From: DYTH01 sp964552725
GTDB taxonomy: Bacteria; Desulfobacterota; Syntrophia; Syntrophales; UBA5619
Length of the DNA: 5,951 nucleotides
Assembly (NCBI GenBank): GCA_964552725.1
Contig: CAZKHU010000143.1
Coordinates: 1 to 5,951, forward strand
Direction: 5' to 3'
The notes beneath the pieces were generated by a model. It did no database searches. It worked only from the letters and a program-made list of their open reading frames with translations, and was not told the DNA's origin. This document shows, piece after piece, positions 1-4,253 of the stretch; positions within the stretch are counted from its first letter, which is position 1, and every line of letters begins with the position of its first letter. The position numbers were made by a program, and so were the translations under genes.

Positions 1-352
1 TAAATAACGCCCGTTTCCTCATTCTCCCCTGGGTTAAAGTGAAAAATCTGGCCTCTAAAATCCTTTCCTTGACAGCTCCGCCTAACGGGGTTAAACGAAT
101 ATTTACTAAATCTCTGCCTGTCCATTACGGTTATTTGCTGCCTGGCCATGGCGCATTCATGAAGATGGACTCCCTGTCCGTTCTGAAAAAGTTGATTCAG
201 GCGATATTTTCGCGGGCCGTTGCGGACACCTTCGCCCATCATTTTTGCATTGCGCCATTTTCAGAGGTGCTGTATGGTGACACAAATCCGTTCAGGAACA
301 TTAAACTTCGTTTTATAAACATTAAACTTCGTTTTCAGAAAGGGGAGAGAAG
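1..352. other. Leader region before ssb without a convincing gene
   Basis: I see no recognisable gene here. A GTG-started open frame runs from 39 to 356 (105 codons), but it lacks a clear ribosome binding site, resembles no family I know, and its last residues are encoded by the tandem repeat at 297-335. It could be a chance frame or a decayed gene end. A perfect -35 hexamer (TTGACA, 69-74) is present, but only a poor -10 (TTAAAC, 91-96, 16-bp spacer) follows. A second weak candidate for the ssb promoter is TTGCGC (250-255) with TATGGT (273-278) at 17-bp spacing. Neither promoter is well supported. Confidence 0.4.
297..335. repeat. Tandem 18-bp direct repeat (period 21) upstream of ssb
   Basis: The sequence AACATTAAACTTCGTTTT occurs identically at 297-314 and 318-335, separated by 3 bp, which gives a 21-bp period or two helical turns. 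The second copy ends 5 bp before the Shine-Dalgarno stretch of ssb (341-347). The identity is direct observation. Two same-face copies in a 5' leader could be a regulator-binding site or simply a local duplication. No function is shown by the sequence. Confidence 0.85.
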
Positions 353-766
353 ATGATCAACAAGGCGATCCTGGTGGGCAGGCTGGGAAAGGATCCGGAG
401 GTTAGATATACGCCGGATGGGATGATGGTGACAAACTTCACTATGGCAACCGATGAGCAGTGGAAGGACAAGAATGGCGATAAGGCCCAAAAGACCGAGT
501 GGCACAAAATCGTTACCTTCGGCAAGCTGGCGGAGATCTGCGGCAAATACCTGGTCAAGGGAAAACTGGTTTTTGTCGAAGGACGCATTCAGACCAGATC
601 ATGGGAAGATAAAGAGGGTGTCAAGCGATACACTACCGAGATAGTCGCCTCGAATATGCAGATGCTGGATTCGAAAGGCCAGAGAGACTCCGACACGGGG
701 CGCGAGGAACCGCCGCCCCATCCCGGAGTAGATGGCCCGATGCCCGATGACGACGTCCCGTTTTAA
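353..766 (+). CDS. ssb: Single-stranded DNA-binding protein SSB
   Basis: This 137-residue protein binds single-stranded DNA in the cytoplasm during replication, recombination and repair, normally as a homotetramer. Residues 1-104 form the OB-fold domain. The opening MINKAILVGRLGKDPEVRYT is the classic SSB start, followed by TEWHKIVTFGKLAE (48-61) and VEGRIQTRSW (75-84), which include the tryptophans W50 and W84 expected to stack on bases. Residues 105-130 are a short polar, Pro/Gly-rich linker. The protein ends in DDDVPF (132-137), the acidic tip that recruits partner proteins, so the gene is complete at its 3' end. AGGGGAG (341-347) lies 5 nt before ATG 353 and fixes the start. It appears to be transcribed alone: the next gene begins 126 bp on, past a hairpin. 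The length is at the short end for bacterial SSBs, as is common outside the gammaproteobacteria. A phage- or plasmid-encoded copy cannot be excluded from one window. Confidence 0.97.
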   Translation: MINKAILVGRLGKDPEVRYTPDGMMVTNFTMATDEQWKDKNGDKAQKTEWHKIVTFGKLAEICGKYLVKGKLVFVEGRIQTRSWEDKEGVKRYTTEIVASNMQMLDSKGQRDSDTGREEPPPHPGVDGPMPDDDVPF

Positions 767-810
767 ATGTTGGAGATGACTTTAGAATTTTACGCTTGAC
801 CCGGAGAAAA

Positions 811-834
811 CCTGGCCGGAAATGCCCGGCCAGG
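811..834. terminator. Perfect 9-bp GC-rich hairpin between ssb and iclR-type gene
   Basis: CCTGGCCGG (811-819) pairs perfectly with CCGGCCAGG (826-834) around a 6-nt loop. On the + strand there is no T-run after the stem, so it is not a canonical intrinsic terminator for ssb. On the - strand the stem is followed by TTTTCTCC, which is closer to a terminator, although no - strand gene is seen downstream. It may still stabilise or help end the ssb transcript. The structure is certain and its function is not. Confidence 0.4.
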
Positions 835-892
835 TAACTGCTGCCTTCCCGTCCGTTGAAACGCCTTCACCGACATCACTGATCAGGAAAAC

Positions 893-1708
893 ATGAACAG
901 AGCGGCGACGGATAAAAGTTATATCGAGTCCATAGCGAAGGGCTTGAATGTTTTATCGTACATTGTAGACTATTCAGGGGCGGCGGGTATTACCCAGATT
1001 TCGAGGGCGCTGAATTTAAGCATCGGTTCGGTGCAGAGGGTCGTCAACACCCTTCAGAAGCTTGGATATCTTAGAAAAGATAAGGTCTCCCAGGGATATG
1101 CGTTGGGATATAAGGCTTGGGGGCTGGGGCTTGCCATTATAAAAGATATAGATTTGAAAAAAATAGCCCATCCCTTCCTTGAAGAACTTTCCCGTGAAAT
1201 AGGCGAAACGGTTAATCTGGCTATCTTCGAAGGCACGGGAATTATCTATGTGGACAGGATAAAAACGGAGCAGATCATCAATATAAACCTGAGCATCGGA
1301 TCGAGATTGCCCCTGCACTGCACTTCGATGGGCAAATGCCTGCTCGCTTATCTTCCTGATGATGAGCTTGCGGAGATGCTCGACAGGATCGAAATGCTGT
1401 CTTTGACTCCTAATACGATTACCGACAGGGGAAAATTGCTGGAAGAGCTGCAAAGGGTCAGAGAAAGAGGATTTTCGCTGAACAACAGGGAGCTCGAAGT
1501 CGGGTTAAGGTCAGTGGCCGCACCGGTAAGAGATGACTCCAACAGGGTAATCGCTGCCGTCAATATTGCTGTGCCCTCCAGCAGGGTAACCATGGAAGAG
1601 CTCAGAGGCAATTTCGCAAAGAGGATCATGGAAGTGGCCAAGGCAATATCAGAGGGGATGGGCTACAGGGAAAATCAATGCTTGCGGGGGGCCGATTGTC
1701 AAAATTAA
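893..1708 (+). CDS. IclR-family transcriptional regulator
   Basis: This 271-residue DNA-binding regulator controls a catabolic operon in response to a small aromatic or organic acid ligand. Residues ~12-65 are the winged helix-turn-helix: SIAKGLNVLSYI, then ITQISRALNLSIGSVQRVVNT (33-53) with the recognition helix around 44-53, then the wing LGYLRKD. Residues ~85-256 are the IclR effector-binding domain, marked by GETVNLAIFEGTGIIYVDRI (104-123), the signature LPLHCTSMGKCLLAYLP (139-155) and NNRELEVGLRSVAAPVRD (197-214). Length is normal for the family. The start at ATG 893 is supported by AGGA (885-888), 4 nt upstream; a perfect palindrome CTGATCAG (879-886) overlaps this site. The last 31 bp overlap the BKACE gene, so the regulator probably sits in the operon it controls. 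Nineteen of its 21 Arg codons are AGA/AGG, against 9 of 35 in the ThDP gene downstream. Family assignment is secure; the ligand is unknown. Confidence 0.94.
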   Translation: MNRAATDKSYIESIAKGLNVLSYIVDYSGAAGITQISRALNLSIGSVQRVVNTLQKLGYLRKDKVSQGYALGYKAWGLGLAIIKDIDLKKIAHPFLEELSREIGETVNLAIFEGTGIIYVDRIKTEQIININLSIGSRLPLHCTSMGKCLLAYLPDDELAEMLDRIEMLSLTPNTITDRGKLLEELQRVRERGFSLNNRELEVGLRSVAAPVRDDSNRVIAAVNIAVPSSRVTMEELRGNFAKRIMEVAKAISEGMGYRENQCLRGADCQN

Positions 1709-2535
1709 TTATCACCTGCGCAATAACGGGCAGCAGAATACAAAAAACGGAAACGCCTTTCATTCCAATAACCCCGGAAGAAATAGCCGAGTCGGCAATA
1801 GGCGCCGTAGCGGCGGGGGCCAGTGTGATCCATATCCATGTAAGGGATCCGCTGACCCAGATAGGCGCCCAGGACAGAGACCTTTACCGGAAGGTTTTGT
1901 CGCTTATCCGGCAAGAGGTTCAACCCGTTGTATGCTTGACCACCTCCGGCGTGCCCGGCAAAAACATGGACTATGACAAACGGCTGATACCCCTGGAGTT
2001 AGCCCCCGATATGGTATCTTTTGATGCGGGATCGATGAATTTTGGCAACACCATATTTCTTAACCCCCCCGATTTTCTGGAGCTGCTTGCCGGGAAGGCC
2101 AGGGAATCTCAGGTCAAACTTGAGTTAGAGTGTTTTGATACAGGCATGATCAGCACCTGTCTGGATATGATGAATGCCGGTCTTCTTGAGAAGCCGCTCC
2201 ACTTCCAGCTTGTCCTGGGCGTAAAAGGAGGGGCGCCGGCCACCCTGAAGTCCCTTGTAACAATGGTGGAGATGCTGCCTGGAGATTCCACATGGTCTGT
2301 AATTGGCATAGGCAGGGCCCAGTTGCCGATGGTTATGGCCAGTCTAATTATGGACGGTCATGCAAGAGTGGGGTTAGAGGATAATATTTACTACGAAAAG
2401 GGGGTATTGGCCAAAAGCAATGCCCAGCTTGTTGAGCGGGTGGTAAGGATTTCCGGGGAATATGGCAGAAAAATAGCTACGCCTGAAGAGGCGCGGCGCA
2501 TTCTGGGCTTGATGCCGGGGAGAACCTCCGTATGA
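1678..2535 (+). CDS. BKACE family (DUF849) beta-keto acid cleavage enzyme
   Basis: This cytoplasmic Zn-dependent TIM-barrel enzyme (285 aa) condenses a beta-keto acid with acetyl-CoA and cleaves it to acetoacetate plus a CoA ester; the type member is Kce (3-keto-5-aminohexanoate cleavage) of lysine fermentation. Family marks are LIITCAITGS (10-19), ITPEEIAESA (31-40), VIHIHVRD (50-57) with presumed Zn ligands H52 and H54, VSFDAGSMNFGN (113-124), FQLVLGVKGG (176-185), IGIGRAQLP (209-217) and VGLEDNIYYEKGV (231-243) with presumed third ligand E234. From memory of Kce, its Glu14 aligns with R20 here, implying a different substrate, perhaps one with an acidic side chain. ATG 1678 has AGGG (1667-1670) 7 nt upstream and overlaps the regulator gene by 31 bp. 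TTG 1696 would give a start closer to the family norm but has only a poor G-run as binding site. The stop overlaps the next ATG (ATGA, 2532-2535), indicating coupled translation. Family is secure; substrate is open. Confidence 0.93.
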   Translation: MLAGGRLSKLIITCAITGSRIQKTETPFIPITPEEIAESAIGAVAAGASVIHIHVRDPLTQIGAQDRDLYRKVLSLIRQEVQPVVCLTTSGVPGKNMDYDKRLIPLELAPDMVSFDAGSMNFGNTIFLNPPDFLELLAGKARESQVKLELECFDTGMISTCLDMMNAGLLEKPLHFQLVLGVKGGAPATLKSLVTMVEMLPGDSTWSVIGIGRAQLPMVMASLIMDGHARVGLEDNIYYEKGVLAKSNAQLVERVVRISGEYGRKIATPEEARRILGLMPGRTSV

Positions 2536-2801
2536 GCGATGCGAATATCCCGTCCGATAATGGGCAAAAAAGCAATGTTTTCTCGCGTACACTGGGCAAA
2601 TCCCTTCCCGAGGCCACAAAGGCTGAAGGAATCTGGATTGAGGATTCCAGGGGCAGACGCTACCTCGATGCGAGCGGTGGGCCAATTCTGGTAAATATTG
2701 GTCACGGCCGGAAAGAAATAGCCCGCGTGGTGCAGGAGCAGATTCTCAAATGCGATTATGTGCATGGCGCCATGTTTACAACTTCCGTGGTGGATGAACT
2801 G
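2532..2801 (+). pseudogene. Class III aminotransferase, N-terminal remnant
   Basis: Only the first ~88 residues of what is normally an enzyme of about 430-460 residues survive. They form the N-terminal arm and the start of the small domain. The cofactor-binding large domain and the Schiff-base lysine are absent. The intact start, good ribosome binding site and 4-bp overlap with the BKACE gene show it was an operon partner of that enzyme. A beta- or omega-amino acid transaminase would supply BKACE with a beta-keto acid; this substrate link is inference from context. Confidence 0.82.
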
Positions 2802-3023
2802 TCACTCGGCCTTTCCCCGAAAGTTACACAAGAAATTTATGGCACTATTCAGAAATTGCGCCGGGAAGGGGTAACCATCCTGGTCATCGAGCAAAACGCG
2901 ACGCTGGCGTTGCGCCACAGCGACCGGGGCTACGTCCTGGAAACAGGGCGCATCGCCTTGCAAGGTTCATCTGCTGAACTGCTCAATGACGACCACATCC
3001 AGAAGGCATATCTGGGCATGTAG
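2532..3023 (+). CDS. Chimeric ORF: class III aminotransferase N-terminus fused to LivF C-terminus
   Basis: This 163-codon frame joins two unrelated families. Residues ~16-88 match the start of class III PLP aminotransferases: VFSRTLGKSLPEATKAEG, IWIEDSRGRRYLDASGG (34-50), VNIGHG (54-59), then DYVHGAMFTT (75-84). Residues ~88-163 match the end of LivF, the branched-chain amino acid ABC ATPase: LSLGLSPKVTQEIYGTIQKL (90-109, D-loop region), GVTILVIEQNATLAL (113-127), DRGYVLETGRIAL (131-143) and HIQKAYLGM (155-163). The join falls near residues 86-91, where an aminotransferase 'VVDEL' meets what is normally the LivF Walker B end 'DEPSLGL'. The product lacks the PLP lysine and most of the aminotransferase, and also the Walker A and signature motifs of the ATPase, so neither activity is expected. 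GGGGAGA (2517-2523) and the ATGA overlap show the translation start is intact. An in-frame deletion is most likely; an assembly misjoin is the main alternative. Confidence 0.88.
   Translation: MSDANIPSDNGQKSNVFSRTLGKSLPEATKAEGIWIEDSRGRRYLDASGGPILVNIGHGRKEIARVVQEQILKCDYVHGAMFTTSVVDELSLGLSPKVTQEIYGTIQKLRREGVTILVIEQNATLALRHSDRGYVLETGRIALQGSSAELLNDDHIQKAYLGM
2793..3023 (+). pseudogene. livF: livF-like ABC ATPase, C-terminal remnant
   Basis: The last ~75 residues of a LivF-type ATPase (normally about 235 aa) are preserved in frame from the Walker B/D-loop region to the natural stop. 'VIEQNA' is the LivF form of the switch-loop region, where many other ABC ATPases have His, and 'YVLETGRI' plus a terminal 'AYLG' are typical LivF endings. 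Walker A, Q-loop and the LSGG signature are missing. All five Arg codons here are CGC or CGG, unlike the AGA/AGG-rich IclR gene. No livK, livH, livM or livG is present in the window, so any such genes were lost or lie elsewhere. Confidence 0.82.
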
Positions 3024-3059
3024 TCCCTCCCTGACTTGTCGAGAGGCCAGCTTTTAAGT

Positions 3060-3086
3060 GGAGAGGCAAGCCGAGCCCGCCTCTCC
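3060..3086. terminator. GC-rich 8-bp hairpin after the chimeric ORF
   Basis: GGAGAGGC (3060-3067) pairs perfectly with GCCTCTCC (3079-3086) around an 11-nt loop, 36 bp past the stop codon at 3021-3023. An alternative left arm, GAGAGGC at 3041-3047, could pair with 3079-3085. There is no T-run after the stem, so intrinsic termination is doubtful. A transcript-end or stability role for the former livF end is plausible. Confidence 0.35.
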
Positions 3087-3150
3087 TGCGACATTTCCAT
3101 CCCCCTCATTTGTCACCCCTTTTCGTGGCGTTAGCAAACCGGATATATCA

Positions 3151-3180
3151 TCTGCCAATGGCAGACATAAAAATATGTCT
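3151..3180. promoter_or_regulatory. Two overlapping palindromes, candidate operator
   Basis: TCTGCC (3151-3156) and GGCAGA (3160-3165) form a 6-bp inverted repeat with a 3-nt centre. AGACATA (3163-3169) and TATGTCT (3174-3180) form a 7-bp inverted repeat with an AAAA centre. The two share AGA at 3163-3165, so as RNA hairpins they would exclude each other. They lie about 185 bp upstream of the SDR gene in an A/T-rich stretch. As DNA they look like a compound regulator-binding site. Which protein binds, if any, cannot be told from the sequence. Confidence 0.4.
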
Positions 3181-3248
3181 TGATCTATTTCAAAAAAAGA
3201 ATACCTTCCACAAAAAATATATCACAGTAAACGACCTGAAGATATTTT

Positions 3249-3291
3249 CCTGCATTGCATCCCCTACGGGGTAAAATGCAGGTTGATTTTT
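3249..3291 (+). terminator. Hairpin with T-run upstream of SDR gene, possible terminator or attenuator
   Basis: CCTGCATT (3249-3256) pairs with AATGCAGG (3275-3282), and inside it CCCC (3261-3264) pairs with GGGG (3268-3271) around the loop TAC, giving a two-part stem with an asymmetric internal loop. It is followed by TTGATTTTT (3283-3291), a modest T-run on the + strand. The nearest upstream gene ends 226 bp away, so this is either a late terminator for that transcript or a leader attenuator of the SDR-ThDP operon. A dispersed palindromic repeat element is another possibility. Confidence 0.42.
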
Positions 3292-3364
3292 CCAGAGAGA
3301 GCATGATTTTCGCTGCTTTTGCGCAGGCAGCACGGTTTATGCCGTTAAACACAGGAGGATTCGC

Positions 3365-4201
3365 ATGTATCCGGATTTACAAGGAAAAACCGCGGTCGTA
3401 ACAGGTTCGGGGAAAAGGAGCGGCATCGGGTACGGCATAGCCGCAAGGCTTGCCTCCTCCGGCTGCAATATCGTCATTGCCGATCTGGGAAGGCCCGTTT
3501 CCTCCGAGATGGCGATAAAGACGGCGACAAGCGAGGAGATGGAAGACATCGCCGCCGAACTTGCCGACAGATTCCACGTGCAGACTCTCGCCGTTTCCGT
3601 CGATGTTACCGATACCTCTTCAATAGAGCGGATGCTTGAGAAGTTCAAGGAGTCCTTCGCCCACGTCGATATTCTCTGCAACAACGCCGGGGCGGTCTTC
3701 GGGGTTCCCAACACGGTGTTGAGTTATGGAGAGGCGGACTGGATCAGAACGATAGATGTCAACCTCTTTTCCGTCTTTCGCGTCTCGCGGGCGGTGCTCC
3801 CGCTGATGACGGGAAAGCCCGGGGTGATCGTGAACACCGCCTCGCGGGCGGGGAAGGTTCCTCCGCTTTTCAACAGCGCCTATGCCGTTGCCAAGGCGGG
3901 CGTCATCATGTTGACCAAAACCATGGCGAAAGAGCTGGGCAGCGCCGGAATCAGGGTAAACGCCATCTGCCCGGGGCAAATCAAAACGGACCTCGAAAAA
4001 TGGCGCTTCGGCGTTGAGGCCTCGTTTCTGAACTCGACGATCGAGGAACGCGAACAGGAGATGTGCAAAACCATCCCGCTCGGCTATATCGGCCTTCCCG
4101 ACGATGCCGGCAGTCTTGCGGCGTTTCTCGCCTCGGATGCATCCCGGTACATAACCGGTCAGGCCCTTAATCTCGACGGCGGCCAGTGCATGGAATTGTA
4201 G
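3365..4201 (+). CDS. Short-chain dehydrogenase/reductase (SDR) family oxidoreductase
   Basis: This cytoplasmic NAD(P)-dependent oxidoreductase (278 aa) interconverts an alcohol and a ketone or aldehyde. It has the full classical SDR set on a Rossmann fold: glycine motif TGSGKRSGIG (13-22), D40 at the end of the second strand (IVIAD), which favours NAD over NADP, D80 in VDVTD, NNAG (106-109), catalytic N133 (DVNL), S160, Y173 and K177 (YAVAK), the PG motif CPGQIKTD (202-209) and the C-terminal ITGQALNLDGG (263-273). Family length is usually ~250; the extra residues lie mainly at 43-63 after the second strand, where a substrate- or cofactor-related insertion with TATSEEMEDIAAEL is seen. AGGAGG (3353-3358) sits 6 nt before ATG 3365. 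The ThDP enzyme gene follows after 52 bp, so the two are probably co-transcribed and may share a pathway, the SDR acting on the hydroxyketone or aldehyde handled by the lyase. FabG-like names are possible, but the substrate is not predictable. Confidence 0.94.
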   Translation: MYPDLQGKTAVVTGSGKRSGIGYGIAARLASSGCNIVIADLGRPVSSEMAIKTATSEEMEDIAAELADRFHVQTLAVSVDVTDTSSIERMLEKFKESFAHVDILCNNAGAVFGVPNTVLSYGEADWIRTIDVNLFSVFRVSRAVLPLMTGKPGVIVNTASRAGKVPPLFNSAYAVAKAGVIMLTKTMAKELGSAGIRVNAICPGQIKTDLEKWRFGVEASFLNSTIEEREQEMCKTIPLGYIGLPDDAGSLAAFLASDASRYITGQALNLDGGQCMEL

Positions 4202-4253
4202 CATTGCCGTCGTCTGTCAGTCGGCAACCACTTTATGCAGGGGAGGAGGCAAA

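Larger units (their letters stand above)
3024..3364. other. 341-bp non-coding interval with several hairpins and palindromes
   Basis: I found no gene in this gap. It separates the damaged catabolic cluster from the SDR-ThDP pair. It contains an 8-bp hairpin at 3060-3086, an A/T-rich stretch around 3140-3240 holding two overlapping palindromes (3151-3180), a hairpin with T-run at 3249-3291, and a strong Shine-Dalgarno AGGAGG (3353-3358) 6 nt before ATG 3365. The promoter of the downstream pair should lie here, but I could not identify a good -35/-10 pair. Confidence 0.6.

Noticed and set aside
69..96. Promoter with perfect -35 TTGACA
   Set aside because: The best -10 at suitable spacing (TTAAAC) matches the consensus poorly, and it would leave a leader of over 240 bp before ssb. 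Recorded only in the region note.
453..644. + strand frame inside ssb in another phase
   Set aside because: It overlaps the conserved OB fold of ssb and shows no ribosome binding site or motif.
1016..1453. - strand frame opposite the IclR gene
   Set aside because: It is antisense to the conserved HTH and effector domains and has no recognisable motif of its own.
1696..1698. TTG as the BKACE start codon
   Set aside because: It gives a more family-like N-terminus, but ATG 1678 has a better Shine-Dalgarno and overlapping starts are common in such operons. Kept as an alternative only.
3121..3180. Sigma-54 type -24/-12 promoter
   Set aside because: TGG elements occur at 3126 and 3159, but none has a TTGC-like -12 element at the required distance.
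3180..3207. Promoter TTGATC with TACCTT at 16-bp spacing before the SDR gene
   Set aside because: The -10 matches only three of six consensus bases, so it is not better than chance in an A/T-rich gap.
3620..4204. Long open frame on the - strand opposite the SDR gene
   Set aside because: It lies wholly antisense to a gene with a full set of SDR catalytic motifs and has Arg/Gly/His-rich composition typical of a mirror frame in GC-rich coding DNA.
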